Below are positions 28,150 to 37,190 of a DNA stretch of 64,000 nt, piece by piece. A program made the position numbers and the translations under genes. The DNA is from JAHJDS01 sp964569795 (GTDB lineage Bacteria; Desulfobacterota; Desulfarculia; Desulfarculales; JAHJDS01), in contig CAZMVB010000001.1 in NCBI GenBank assembly GCA_964569795.1, forward strand, positions 124,001 to 188,000, written 5' to 3'. The first letter of the stretch is position 1; the number at the start of each line of letters is the position of its first letter. The notes under the pieces are model-generated. The model did no database searches. It worked only from the letters and a program-made list of their open reading frames with translations, and was not told the DNA's origin.

Positions 28150-29067
28150 TCAGGCCGCCCGGGAGGCGACGTCTTCATAGGAGTCGAGTTCCGGCACCCT
28201 GGTCTCGAAGGTGAAGGCGAAATTGGCCACGTGGGTGGGGAAGCCGACCAGAATCGAATCGATCTCGTCGTCGAACTGCCGGAAGAACCGGTGCCAGCAA
28301 CTCATCACCGACTCCAGGTCCGTGCGGCGCTGACGCCGGAAGAGCCGGACGATCCGGTCGGCCAGGGCGATGATGGGCACGATCCGCCGGGCGGTCGGAT
28401 CGACGATGGCCTCGACGTTGAGTTCGTGGTGGTGGCGGATGACGTCGATGAACAGGCGCGGCAGACGCCACCGGGCGGCCAGCAGGGCCCCGACCAGGGT
28501 GTGATCCAGCCCCAAGACCCTTTTTTCGACCCCGGTGACCGGCTCGCCGGTCTCCCGGACCTGATCGAACACGGTCTGCAGGGCCTCGGACTGGTACTGC
28601 CCCAGCAGAAGGGTGCCGATGTCGTGCAGCAGGCCGGCGATGAACACCTCCTCGGAATCCAGGCCCATCTTGGTGGCCGCCAGGTGGCTGGCGGCGGCGC
28701 ACTGGAAGGCCAGTTCCATGAACCGCCGATAGGCGAACTTGACGGTGCGCGAGGCGTCGTAGAGGTCGATCAGGGCCAGACCCAGCACCAGGTCCCGCAC
28801 CGCGCCGAAGCCGAGCAGGACCACGGCCTGCTGGACTGAAGTGATCTCCTGGCGGAACCCGCACAGGGGGGAGTTGGCGTAGCGGAGCACCTTGGCCGTC
28901 AGGGTGGGCGATTGCAGGATCACCTGGGCCACGGCCGCGGCGGGGGTGGTTTCCTGGGAGGTGAGCCGCATGATGCGGAAGACGGTTTCCGGCAGATGGG
29001 GGAGATCGTTGGCATCCAGAATCGTCTGGATTATCTTCTCCCTCAAGGAGTCCGGATTCCAGGACAT
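28150..29067 (-). CDS. HDOD-domain signalling protein (copy 2), riboswitch-controlled
   Basis: 305 residues, paralogous to the HDOD protein on the other strand to the left: shared blocks are LTAKVLRYANSPLCGF, QQAVVLLGFGAVRDLV, FIAGLLHDIGTLLLGQY and VIRHHHELN. The HD pair is retained. It sits 150 bases downstream of a cyclic-di-GMP-I riboswitch with its own terminator, so expression should depend on cellular c-di-GMP. The protein's partner is unknown. Confidence 0.9.
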   Translation of the reverse strand: MSWNPDSLREKIIQTILDANDLPHLPETVFRIMRLTSQETTPAAAVAQVILQSPTLTAKVLRYANSPLCGFRQEITSVQQAVVLLGFGAVRDLVLGLALIDLYDASRTVKFAYRRFMELAFQCAAASHLAATKMGLDSEEVFIAGLLHDIGTLLLGQYQSEALQTVFDQVRETGEPVTGVEKRVLGLDHTLVGALLAARWRLPRLFIDVIRHHHELNVEAIVDPTARRIVPIIALADRIVRLFRRQRRTDLESVMSCWHRFFRQFDDEIDSILVGFPTHVANFAFTFETRVPELDSYEDVASRAA

Positions 29068-29214
29068 GGCGACGACCCCTCACGGCCCCGGTGGTTTCCC
29101 GGGGCGGCCTCTGGCGGGGTCCGGGATGACGCCGGCGGCGACACCGGACGGGCCCCCAAATGATCTCGGTTGCCGGGGGCGGACCGGTCGGGTTTCGCCG
29201 CCAAAGAGAGGCCT

Positions 29215-29239
29215 AAAAAGAAAAAGCCAATCATTCGGC
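29215..29239 (-). terminator. Riboswitch expression-platform terminator
   Basis: Minus strand hairpin GCCGAATGATTGGC followed immediately by TTTTTCTTTTT. Its left arm is the 3' end of the riboswitch aptamer, so aptamer folding and terminator formation should compete. Confidence 0.7.
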
Positions 29240-29350
29240 AACCCGGCCGACTCGGTATCCGCGGTGTCTCCTTTAAGGGGAGCCACCAGACTCCGACCCC
29301 CGTGGTTTTGCGCCCCGCCCTCACGGACGGTTTGCCCTTTCGTGACTGCT
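29236..29350 (-). ncRNA. Cyclic-di-GMP-I (GEMM-I) riboswitch
   Basis: Read on the minus strand, all three GEMM-I landmarks occur in order: CACGAAAGGGCAAACC, then GGGGCGCAAAACC after a GUGA tetraloop stem, then an elongated second stem, and CCGGGTTGCCG closing the aptamer. The consensus of this class is CACG-N-AGGGCAAACC ... GGACGCAAAGCC ... GGGUUACCG. A GNRA-type loop and tetraloop-receptor-like CUUAAAGG stretch are also present. It is followed by a terminator and then an HDOD gene. Confidence 0.87.
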
Positions 29351-29358
29351 CTTATGTT

Positions 29359-29387
29359 ACGCTACCTCAACGCCGGTCGCCTGTCAA
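29359..29387 (-). promoter_or_regulatory. Promoter of the riboswitch-HDOD transcript
   Basis: Minus strand TTGACA, 17-base spacer, TAGCGT, directly upstream of the aptamer. Confidence 0.65.
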
Positions 29388-29509
29388 GAAAGTTATCACC
29401 CGCGGTCCAATATAGCGTCGGCCGTTAGGCCGGGGCCGGGACGGGCCGGTCGGCCCGCCGGGGCCGGCGGCCTTCGAGGTCGGGCGCGCGCCGGTGTGGC
29501 CCCGGGTCC

Positions 29510-30541
29510 TCAGCGGGGGCTCAGCAGGGCGGCGATATCCGGGTGCTTGGCCTGATTGGCCCAGTCAAACGGGGTCCGGCCCTTTTTGTCCTTGGCCAGG
29601 CGGTCGGCCCGGTGCTCGATCAGGAGGAGGACGATCTCTGTTTTGCCCAGGCGGGCCGCCCAGTGCAGGGCCGTGCCTCCCTCGGCCGGGTCCACGGCCT
29701 TGATCGCGGCCGGGTTTTGCTTGAGGATGCGCGTCACCTGCCGGAGATTCCCGGCCTTGACCGCCTTGATGAGGTCCTGCCCGGAAGCGGGCCCGGCCTG
29801 GATCGGTTTGGGCGTTGGTTTTGGTTTGGGCGTGGGTTTTGGTTTGGCCGTTGGTTTGGGTTTGGCCAGCGGAGTGGGTTTAGCCGGCGGTTTTGGTCTG
29901 GCCACGGGTTTGACCGCTGGCTTGGGCCGTGAAACGGCCGGCGGGGGGGTGGGCGCGGTGAGCAGGCGCACGACCTCTGTTCGGCCGGCCCGGCGGGCCC
30001 AGGCCGCGGCCGAGCGCCCGTACCGGTCGAAGACGTACTTGTTGGCTCCCCTGGCCAGGAGGGCCTTGACCAGGGCGACGTCGCCCCGTCGGGCGGCCAG
30101 GTGCAGGGGCGTGGCGCCGACGTAGGTCCGGGCCTCGAGCCAGGCCCCCCGGTCCAGGAGGAGCCTGACCGTTTTGATCCGGCCCCAGGCCGCGGCCCAG
30201 TGGAGCGGCATGGCTCCGGACTTGGTCCGGCTGGTCAGGGAGGCCCCCCGGTCGAGCAGGAGTTTGACCACCCGGGGACCGCACTTGCGGGCGGCCCAGT
30301 GCAGCGGGGTGGCCCCGCTTTTCCCCGCCCGGGTCCAGATGGCCCGCGGGTTGCGAATGAGGATGCGGCGAACCGCGGCCGGATTGCATGATTTGACCGC
30401 GGCGATGATCGGACGATCCGTCCAGGGCAGGGGGATGTAGCCGCCCAGCCGGGTGGTCCAGTAGTGATAGGCCCCGAACCCCATCAAAAGGACGGCGATG
30501 AGCACCAGCCCTTTTCGCAATCCGCTTTCCGGTGTCTTCAT
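29510..30541 (-). CDS. Membrane-anchored ankyrin-repeat protein
   Basis: 343 residues. An N-terminal uncleaved-looking helix (GLVLIAVLLMGFGAYHYW) should anchor it in the inner membrane with the rest in the periplasm. Four or five ankyrin repeats (ATPLHWAARKCGPRVVKLLL, ATPLHLAARRGDVALVKALL) are followed by a 60-residue Lys-Pro repeat linker (KPKPTAKPKPTPKPKP) and two more repeats (GTALHWAARLGKTEIVLLLI). A KP linker of this type can span peptidoglycan. Relative of the other ankyrin gene to the left. Confidence 0.87.
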   Translation of the reverse strand: MKTPESGLRKGLVLIAVLLMGFGAYHYWTTRLGGYIPLPWTDRPIIAAVKSCNPAAVRRILIRNPRAIWTRAGKSGATPLHWAARKCGPRVVKLLLDRGASLTSRTKSGAMPLHWAAAWGRIKTVRLLLDRGAWLEARTYVGATPLHLAARRGDVALVKALLARGANKYVFDRYGRSAAAWARRAGRTEVVRLLTAPTPPPAVSRPKPAVKPVARPKPPAKPTPLAKPKPTAKPKPTPKPKPTPKPIQAGPASGQDLIKAVKAGNLRQVTRILKQNPAAIKAVDPAEGGTALHWAARLGKTEIVLLLIEHRADRLAKDKKGRTPFDWANQAKHPDIAALLSPR

Positions 30542-30740
30542 CTCCGCCCCCGTGGCTGGTATTGACGGAACCCATTATAGCACCCCGACCACCTCGGAGG
30601 ACAAGGGGGCGTCCCCCCGGACGCCGCTCCCGGTCATGAAGAGGGCCGGACGGAAAATGACCGCCCCGGTGATGATGAACGGGCTCGACTTTCGGATCAT
30701 GAATTCCTCCGGGGAGATGTCGAACCGCCGGGGCCGGACT

Positions 30741-31310
30741 TTACGGGGCGAAACCGCCCTGATAGTCCAGCCAGGCGTGGATGAACAGGGCCTGCCGGGT
30801 GACCCGGACCACCAGATTGCGGACCGTGACCTTGACCCGCCGGTTGCCCACCACCAGGGAAGGCATCTGACCCAGGGGGATGCTCAGGGGCGGCAGCAGA
30901 TGGTCCATCTGGATCCGTCCCGCCTGGCCCAGATCGAGGTGAAAGTTCTCGACCTTGAGGACCAGGACCCCGGCCCCGGGATCAAAAGACAGGCCCAGTT
31001 TGGGGCTGATCCGTCCCTTGAGGCCCCGGATCAGGGCCGGGTATGAGTTGATCTCGTAGTCCAGGTCCACCTTGATCCGGCCGCTGCCCGGGCCGGGGTG
31101 AAACCTGAGGCGCGGGTTCCGGAAGGTGACCGCCAGCTTGACCGGCAGTCCCCCGGCCAGGGCGTGGGACAGGGTGACCGGGCAAAGGGCGGTCAGGAGC
31201 CGCTGCAGGGAGTCGCGGGTGACGATCATCGTCAGGTCGTCCCGGGCCGATGCCGGGGCGGACCAGAGCAGGACCGGGGCCAGGGCCAGGATCAACAGGG
31301 CGCGTCGCAT
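30741..31310 (-). CDS. Secreted protein of unknown function, DUF1439/lipid-binding-like
   Basis: 189 residues with a clear signal peptide (LLILALAPVLLWSAPASA). The mature part is beta-rich with alternating hydrophobic residues (GRIKVDLDYEINSYPALIRG, VVGNRRVKVTVRNLVVRV), reminiscent of YceB/DUF1439 periplasmic proteins, but no motif is decisive. It starts three bases after the thioredoxin-like gene on the other side ends in order of transcription, so it is probably the last gene of the DsbD operon... that is, it precedes none and follows none by more than a few bases only on the thioredoxin side. Confidence 0.7.
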   Translation of the reverse strand: MRRALLILALAPVLLWSAPASARDDLTMIVTRDSLQRLLTALCPVTLSHALAGGLPVKLAVTFRNPRLRFHPGPGSGRIKVDLDYEINSYPALIRGLKGRISPKLGLSFDPGAGVLVLKVENFHLDLGQAGRIQMDHLLPPLSIPLGQMPSLVVGNRRVKVTVRNLVVRVTRQALFIHAWLDYQGGFAP

Positions 31311-31313
31311 GAA

Positions 31314-31757
31314 TCATCTCCGAGGTTCGTTGGTCGCCGCCAGGGCGGCCGACATGTGCCGGCTCAGGGTGTCGGGCCAGGCGAATCCGGCCAGCCGGAG
31401 CCACCGCATTTCCCGGCCCCGCCTGTCCAGAAAGACCACGGTCGGGGTCTTCCTGATGTCAAAGGCATGGACCAGCCAGTCCCGGGCCGGGGCGGTCTTT
31501 TTGGCCGACAGATCGACCCTGATCAGGGTGAAGCGCCGGCCGAGCATCAGGATCCGGCGGCGGGGAAAGGTCAGGCGGTCCATCTGGTCGCAGAACCAGC
31601 ACTTGGCCGAGGTGAACAGGACCATGGCCGGCCGGGGGAAACCGCGCCTCCAGCTCAAATCGCCGATCCGGTACTCTTGCCAGGGCAAGGTCGAGGCCGG
31701 TCGGGGGGCGCAGGCCAAAAAGGCCGCCAGGAGCAACAACGCGGCCCCCCGGGGCAT
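31314..31757 (-). CDS. Secreted thioredoxin-like protein
   Basis: 147 residues. Signal peptide with a Cys at its end (LLLLAAFLAC), possibly a lipoprotein, though Phe at -3 is atypical for a lipobox. The thioredoxin fold carries the active site AKCWFC and the cis-Pro in IRKTPTVVFLDRRGREM. The same RKTPT..FFDRRGREM stretch occurs in the first thioredoxin domain of the upstream DsbD, so the two domains are related by duplication. It follows dsbD by about 60 bases and the next gene begins four bases after its stop, so the three are probably one transcript. It may be a reduced-side partner of DsbD. Confidence 0.82.
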   Translation of the reverse strand: MPRGAALLLLAAFLACAPRPASTLPWQEYRIGDLSWRRGFPRPAMVLFTSAKCWFCDQMDRLTFPRRRILMLGRRFTLIRVDLSAKKTAPARDWLVHAFDIRKTPTVVFLDRRGREMRWLRLAGFAWPDTLSRHMSAALAATNEPRR

Positions 31758-31819
31758 CACCTGGTTCCGCTGGATCGGCCGGTGACGCCCAGGGCGAGCC
31801 TCATGTTCTTGGCCAGGAC

Positions 31820-34033
31820 CTAGGGGGATTGATAGCCGTCCAGCCTCAGGCCCTGGACCCGCCCGCCGCGGCGGTAGAGGATGAAGACCGTCGGTGTCTG
31901 CCGGACGCCGCCCCAGCGGGCGGCCAGGCGCCGGGCCTCGGGTCCGGTTCGGGGACTGTCCAGCAGGACCTCGATCAGCTTGAACCGGGCGGCCAGATCG
32001 GCGAAGGCCGGCCTCAACTCGGCCGTGGCCTTGAACTCGGCCTTGAACCGATCGCACTGGAAGCAACCCTTTTGGGAGAACAGGACCATGAGCGGGGCCT
32101 GGCGGGGTCGCCCGGGGGCCAGGACCCCGGGCCGGTAGGCGTTCCACCTGGGCCGGTGGATGGTCGTCACCGGGCCGGCCCGCAAGGCGGCCTGCATCCG
32201 GTTCATCAGCAGGTCGGGTCCGGCGAACCCGGCCAGCCGGAGACGACCCATCTCCCGGCCCCGGCGGTCGAAGAACATGGTGGTCGGCGTCTTGCGAATG
32301 GCCAACCGCTGGATCAGGGACCTCCGGTCGGAGGAGGACACCTGGCCCAGGTCCAGGTTGATCAGCACGAAGCGCCGGGCCAGCCGGCGCACCCCCGGCC
32401 GGGGAAAGGTCAGGAGCTTCATCTGCTCGCACGGGCCGCAGCCCGGGCTGTTGACGAAGACCATCACCGGCCGGGAATAGGTTCGTCCCGCCGTCAGGTC
32501 GTCGGGCCGATAATCGCGCCAGGGCAGGCGGTGGACCGTCTGCCAGAAGATGAACACCGTCCCCAGGATCAGGACTATCGAGACGCAATACTTCAGACCG
32601 GTGAAGAACCGGGACACGAACGGGGTCCGGTCCAGGACGGACAGCCACAATCCGGTGGCCACCCCCAGGATCAAGACCAGCCAGGGGACGACCACCGCCG
32701 GCAGCAGGCTCTGGAAGTAGAACAGGGCCATGGCCAAAAGCAGGCACCCGAAGACCTTGCGCACCCAGACCATCCAGGCCCCGGACTTGGGCAGCCGTTC
32801 GATCTGTCCCGAAAACACGGCCAGCACGGCCAGGGGCAGGCCCATCCCCAGGGCCAGGACGAAAAAGGTCACCAGGCCGTAGCGGACGTCCTGGCTCTGG
32901 GCGACCAGGGTCCCCAGGCCGAGCAGCACCGGAGAAAGGCAGGGCGTGGCCAGAAGCCCCATGACCAGTCCCATGAACAGCGTTCCGCCGTAGCCGGACC
33001 GGCTCCGGCCGGCCCAGGCGGACACCCGGGCCGGCAGCCTGATCTCCCACAGCCCGAACATGGACAGGGCCAGGGCGACCATCAGACCGGCCATCAGGAC
33101 CAGGACCACCGGGTGGGCCAGGACGTTGCCCAGGGATTTTCCGGTCAGGGCCAACAGGGCCCCGAAGACCGAGAAGGTGGCGGCCAGGCCGAAGAGATAC
33201 AGGGCGCCGTGAATGATCAACCGGCCGTGTCGTCCCTTTTCCTGTCCGGCGAAGTAGGACACGGTGATCGGGATCAGCGGAAAGACGCACGGGGTCAGGT
33301 TCAGGGCCAGTCCGATGAGGAACAAGACGACCAGGGTCAGCCACAGGCCGCGCCGCTTGACGATTTCCCTGAGCCAGACCTCGAGTCGCTCGTCCCAGGA
33401 AAGCGAGCTCGCCGCCGGCGGGGCCGGGGAGACGGTCCGGGGTTGGAGGCGGGTCCGGCCCAGGTCCAGGAGCGTCCAGGCGCCGGCCGGATTGCCGGCC
33501 GCTTGGGCCCGGGCGGCCGCCGCCGGCGAGATCCGGATCGGCGCCTCGAGCAGGAGTCTGATGGGAGGCAGGATTGCAGTGCGGTTCCAGGGCCGGGCCT
33601 GGAGCAGCACCCGGACCTTCCGCGCCCCCGGGACCGCCCGCTCAAGGACCTTGAAACCGACCCGGACAAAGACCACGCCCGAGTAGGCCGGCACCTTGTC
33701 CGGCCGTCCGGGAAAGGGGGCCCGGCCGGCCGGGGGATAGGTGATCCGGAGGATCTTGATCCCGGGTGGTGGCGTCACCCGCCACTTGCCTGGCGGCACG
33801 CCGGCCGGCGTTCGGGGGGAGCCGATGTACACGCCGCCGGGCGCGATCAGGGTCACCGCGATCTGGCCCCGCTCCCCGGGGGTCAGGGCCGAAGTCCCGG
33901 ACCCGACGGCGGTCAGCTGAAAACCATGGGCCGCCGCCCGCCCGGGAGCGGCCGGGACGATTCCCGGCCGGGCTATAAGAAAAAATAGGGCCCCAGCCCC
34001 GGCCAGGGCCCCCCAAAAATATCTTCCAGGCAC
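31820..34033 (-). CDS. dsbD: DsbD-like thiol:disulfide interchange protein with two C-terminal thioredoxin domains
   Basis: 737 residues that move electrons from cytosolic thioredoxin to the periplasm. After a signal peptide comes an n-DsbD-like beta domain (about 40-190), then the eight-helix transmembrane domain with the two redox Cys in NLTPCVFPLIP (about 248) and LLATPCLSPVLLG (about 363). Normally one thioredoxin domain follows; here there are two: one with SPGCGPCEQMK at about 531 and one with KGCFQCDRFK at about 657. Start is GTG, with a poor SD. Upstream is a secreted protein of unknown function, downstream a thioredoxin-like protein. Confidence 0.9.
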   Translation of the reverse strand: MPGRYFWGALAGAGALFFLIARPGIVPAAPGRAAAHGFQLTAVGSGTSALTPGERGQIAVTLIAPGGVYIGSPRTPAGVPPGKWRVTPPPGIKILRITYPPAGRAPFPGRPDKVPAYSGVVFVRVGFKVLERAVPGARKVRVLLQARPWNRTAILPPIRLLLEAPIRISPAAAARAQAAGNPAGAWTLLDLGRTRLQPRTVSPAPPAASSLSWDERLEVWLREIVKRRGLWLTLVVLFLIGLALNLTPCVFPLIPITVSYFAGQEKGRHGRLIIHGALYLFGLAATFSVFGALLALTGKSLGNVLAHPVVLVLMAGLMVALALSMFGLWEIRLPARVSAWAGRSRSGYGGTLFMGLVMGLLATPCLSPVLLGLGTLVAQSQDVRYGLVTFFVLALGMGLPLAVLAVFSGQIERLPKSGAWMVWVRKVFGCLLLAMALFYFQSLLPAVVVPWLVLILGVATGLWLSVLDRTPFVSRFFTGLKYCVSIVLILGTVFIFWQTVHRLPWRDYRPDDLTAGRTYSRPVMVFVNSPGCGPCEQMKLLTFPRPGVRRLARRFVLINLDLGQVSSSDRRSLIQRLAIRKTPTTMFFDRRGREMGRLRLAGFAGPDLLMNRMQAALRAGPVTTIHRPRWNAYRPGVLAPGRPRQAPLMVLFSQKGCFQCDRFKAEFKATAELRPAFADLAARFKLIEVLLDSPRTGPEARRLAARWGGVRQTPTVFILYRRGGRVQGLRLDGYQSP

Positions 34034-34057
34034 TTGCTTGACTCGGTGGTTCGAAAC

Positions 34058-34774
34058 CTAACGGACGCCCAGCTGCTCCAGCCGCAGACGGATGATGGGG
34101 AGGAAGGCCCCCTGGGTGACGGGCGTCGCCATGTTGGGATTGAGCAGACGGCGAACGATCTGCGGGACGGGCACGGTCTGGTCCTTGGCCGCTTCCGCGC
34201 CGGTCAGGTCGGACGGGAGCACGGTCGGAACCGGTCCCGGCCGGTTCCAGTAAAAGTAGGTCGGCCGGCGGCCGGTGGTGTCGTTGTCCAGGATGACCAC
34301 GCCCCGTTGGATCAGGGCCCACCGCCTTTCCAGTTCGGCCAGGGCCTGCTTCTCCCAGTCCCAGATCGGCGTCACCCGGACCTCGGTGTCGTAGTCCGGC
34401 ACGGCCTTCAGCCGATGGAGGGTGAACAGGCGGTAGGCGTTGTCGTTGGGATCCTCGGGCGGCTGGTAGCGAGGATTCAACTCGATGTCCCAGACGTTGA
34501 AGTAGTAGCGCGGCCACTGGCGCGAAAACAGATTGTAGCGAAGCTTTCGCTTGGGCAGGGCGTAGATCGATTTCCAGAAGACGGACTTGACGTTCCAGGG
34601 ATTGTAAACCTGGAGGTAGCGCCGGGCCAGGCCCAGGTCGGCCCCGGTGTACATCGGATCCCGGTACCAGGTCGGACGAGACGATTCCACCTCCTGGGCC
34701 GCGACCGGTCCGGCCAAACAGACCGCGGTCACGACCCAGAGGGCCAGAATCACGAAGCGGAGTCTTGGTGCCAT
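34058..34774 (-). CDS. Secreted protein of unknown function
   Basis: 238 residues after choosing the ATG nine bases downstream of AGGAGG. Signal peptide FVILALWVVTAVCLAGPVAA. The mature protein is rich in Trp, Tyr and Arg (SRQWPRYYFNVWDIELNPRY) and has no repeats or Cys. I do not recognise it. It ends 24 bases before dsbD on the same strand and may be the first gene of that operon. Confidence 0.75.
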   Translation of the reverse strand: MAPRLRFVILALWVVTAVCLAGPVAAQEVESSRPTWYRDPMYTGADLGLARRYLQVYNPWNVKSVFWKSIYALPKRKLRYNLFSRQWPRYYFNVWDIELNPRYQPPEDPNDNAYRLFTLHRLKAVPDYDTEVRVTPIWDWEKQALAELERRWALIQRGVVILDNDTTGRRPTYFYWNRPGPVPTVLPSDLTGAEAAKDQTVPVPQIVRRLLNPNMATPVTQGAFLPIIRLRLEQLGVR

Positions 34775-34971
34775 GGCCGGATTCCTCCTCGACAAGCATT
34801 TTGCCCTGCTTTCAACATCTTTGTCAATTATATCATGTCCTGGACCGGTTTCCAGGGGCCGCGGGCCGCCGTCGCCTCACAAATTCTCAAGCGCCCGTCT
34901 CCGGGTCCGGGCCGGCGGTTGCTTTTTGATTTGAACTTGGGTTAACCTTAGGCCCAATCAGGGAGGTTGAC

Positions 34972-35412
34972 ATGCGTACGGGGCTGATTTTTCTGGGACT
35001 GCTGCTGGGGCTGGCCACCATCGCCTCGGCGGCGAGCACGGCCGATGAGATCAAATCCCTGGCCGGGAAACCGGCCCTGCGGGTCGTGGTCGCCCCGCTC
35101 AATCGGGGCGCCATGAACGCCGGGATGAACGAGGCCAAGATCAAGAACCTGCTGATCGCCCGGCTCGACTTTTCCCGGGTCGGACTCAAAAAATCGGGCT
35201 GGCCGATGCTGCTGGCCGACGTGTCCTGTTACGGCCGGCTGTGCTTCCTGGGTCTTCAGGTCCTGCAGCCGGTCCAACTGGCCCGGGCCGGCCATCGGCG
35301 GGTGGTGGCCACCACCTGGCAGATGAGGGGGGCCTCGGCCTCGGACCGGATCCTGCGGGGCATGGCCAAGATATGCGACCGTCTGATCCGGGACTACCAC
35401 CGTGCCCGATGA
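34972..35412 (+). CDS. Secreted protein of unknown function
   Basis: 146 residues; signal peptide LIFLGLLLGLATIASA, then a short alpha/beta domain (ALRVVVAPLNRGAMNAGMNE, VLQPVQLARAGHRRVVATTW) with two Cys in DVSCYGRLCFLG that could form a disulfide. An SD (GGGAGG) precedes the ATG. Divergent from the dsbD cluster; the PfkB-like gene follows 77 bases later. No family recognised. Confidence 0.75.
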   Translation: MRTGLIFLGLLLGLATIASAASTADEIKSLAGKPALRVVVAPLNRGAMNAGMNEAKIKNLLIARLDFSRVGLKKSGWPMLLADVSCYGRLCFLGLQVLQPVQLARAGHRRVVATTWQMRGASASDRILRGMAKICDRLIRDYHRAR

Positions 35413-35489
35413 CCGGATCTCCCAGGAGACTGCAAGAGAAATGCTCCGACCGACTCCCAGTCCCTCAACCCGACCGCCGGAGGCGCCTC

Positions 35490-37190
35490 ATGCCCTCACC
35501 CCCCAGTGAACAGCGTCAAAAACGATTCGTCTTTATCGGCGGGGCCCCGGTCTTCGATTACCTGATCGAGCTCGACCAAAAGGAAATACAACAGGGGACC
35601 GGCGGCCGATCCATGTTCGTGGACACCAAGCTCTACCTGCCGGTCGGAACCATCTTCCGCTGCCGCACGGTCCAGGGACTGGAGTTCGGGCTCAATCCCC
35701 TGGCCAATGCCAATGTCGAGGAAATGGGCGGGCGGCCCTACTACGCCCTCGAGTTCGGCGGCAAGCAGCCCCAGATCTCGCATCTGTCCCTGACCGGCGA
35801 GGTCGGGAAGCTGAAAAAGGAGATCGTGGAGGCCTTCGCCGAGATCGTCCCCGCCCCGGCCAAGGTCCCGGTGGTGGACGTCTCCGCTCCGGTCGAGGTC
35901 TCCCTGGGCGGCAACAACCGCAACATCATCGCCGCCATCCGGAGCATCTATTATTCCGAGGAACTCCTGGGGAAGACCCGGGACATCGAGTTCTTCCACT
36001 TCCTGTTCGCCGATACCAAGCATCCCCTGTTCGCGACCATCGTCCACGAGTACGCCAAGTACGGCGTGGACTTCGGCGCCCCCGAAGATATCCACATTGA
36101 CGGACTGCTTCCCCGGGAGGGCTACGTCCTCAGCCTGCGCATGGCCGACGGTCGGACCCGGGACCGGACCATCCTCAGCAATCGGACCAACGAGGAGGTC
36201 ATCCCCGAGGACAGACTGCTGCGGCGTTACTTCGAGCTGGAACGCGGCCTGCGCACGGGCGGCGGCCCCAAGGAAACCCACCTGGTCCTCAACACCCTGA
36301 CCAACCCCGAGGAGTTGCGTCTGGCCCTGCGGTTGATCTACTCGGCCCACGCCGCCCGGCATCCGTCCTATTTCTGCCTGTCGGGCACCTTCCTGAAGTG
36401 CGCCCAGGCCCTGGTGGACCGCCGCCTGGAGACCGGCGACCCCGATCCCTTTCCCGACCATCGGCCCAAGCGCCGGGGCTATTTCCGCCGCCGCCAGTTG
36501 AAGTGGTTCGAGACCGGCCCGGAGCTGATCTACCGCCGGGTCCTGCCCTACGTCAAATACCTCATCCTCAACCGGGAGGAGTTGGTCGATCTGGAGCCCT
36601 CGGTCGAGCTCAAGGGCCTCGAGCTGGTCATGCGCCAGGTGGCCCGGGACATGAACCACGGCCGCAAGGAGTTCCCGGTCGAGGGCGGCCGGGTCCTGGT
36701 CAGCGACGGCAAGCGGGGGGCGCGGTACGCCGAGCTCCTGGATCGGGACGTGGGCCGTCACTACTGGCAGAAATACGCCCAGACCGCAAGCGAGGGCTTC
36801 GACTTCGCCGAGCGGGTCCTGTCCACGGGCGACGACAACGTCGTCCACCTGGCCTCGACCCTGGGGGCCGGGGACACCTTTGCCGGGGTGTTCATCGGCC
36901 TGAGCGCCCTGGGCTGGGACGTGGGCCACGCCATCCGGGCCGCCACCCTGGGCGCCCAGTTCTACATCGCCACCCGCCAGGAGCCCATGATCTCGGACCT
37001 GATCGACACCGAGGATGAGCACACCATGACGGGCACCTTCGGCAATTTCCGGGACATGGTCACCTTCCATCTGCCCGGCGGCGGCGTCCAGACCCCCTAC
37101 GGGACCATCGTTGACAAGGTCGTCACCATCAGAACCACCCAGATTCATTATCCCTTCTGGGAGATAGTCGCCCGTTACAACACGCCATGA
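35490..37190 (+). CDS. Oversized PfkB/ribokinase-family protein
   Basis: 566 residues, nearly twice the usual size. The N-terminus opens as a ribokinase-like strand (RFVFIGGAPVFDYLIEL) and the C-terminal anion-hole motif is intact (STLGAGDTFAGVFIGLSALGWD-type; landmark GAGDTF, whose Asp is the catalytic base). Between them are long insertions, including a region about residues 115-330 with DIEFFHFLFADTKHPLF and LRMADGRTRDRTILS. Probably a small-molecule kinase, but substrate unknown. GGAGG lies six bases upstream of the ATG. Its stop overlaps the next ATG (ATGA), so it is coupled to the PASTA lipoprotein. Confidence 0.8.
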   Translation: MPSPPSEQRQKRFVFIGGAPVFDYLIELDQKEIQQGTGGRSMFVDTKLYLPVGTIFRCRTVQGLEFGLNPLANANVEEMGGRPYYALEFGGKQPQISHLSLTGEVGKLKKEIVEAFAEIVPAPAKVPVVDVSAPVEVSLGGNNRNIIAAIRSIYYSEELLGKTRDIEFFHFLFADTKHPLFATIVHEYAKYGVDFGAPEDIHIDGLLPREGYVLSLRMADGRTRDRTILSNRTNEEVIPEDRLLRRYFELERGLRTGGGPKETHLVLNTLTNPEELRLALRLIYSAHAARHPSYFCLSGTFLKCAQALVDRRLETGDPDPFPDHRPKRRGYFRRRQLKWFETGPELIYRRVLPYVKYLILNREELVDLEPSVELKGLELVMRQVARDMNHGRKEFPVEGGRVLVSDGKRGARYAELLDRDVGRHYWQKYAQTASEGFDFAERVLSTGDDNVVHLASTLGAGDTFAGVFIGLSALGWDVGHAIRAATLGAQFYIATRQEPMISDLIDTEDEHTMTGTFGNFRDMVTFHLPGGGVQTPYGTIVDKVVTIRTTQIHYPFWEIVARYNTP

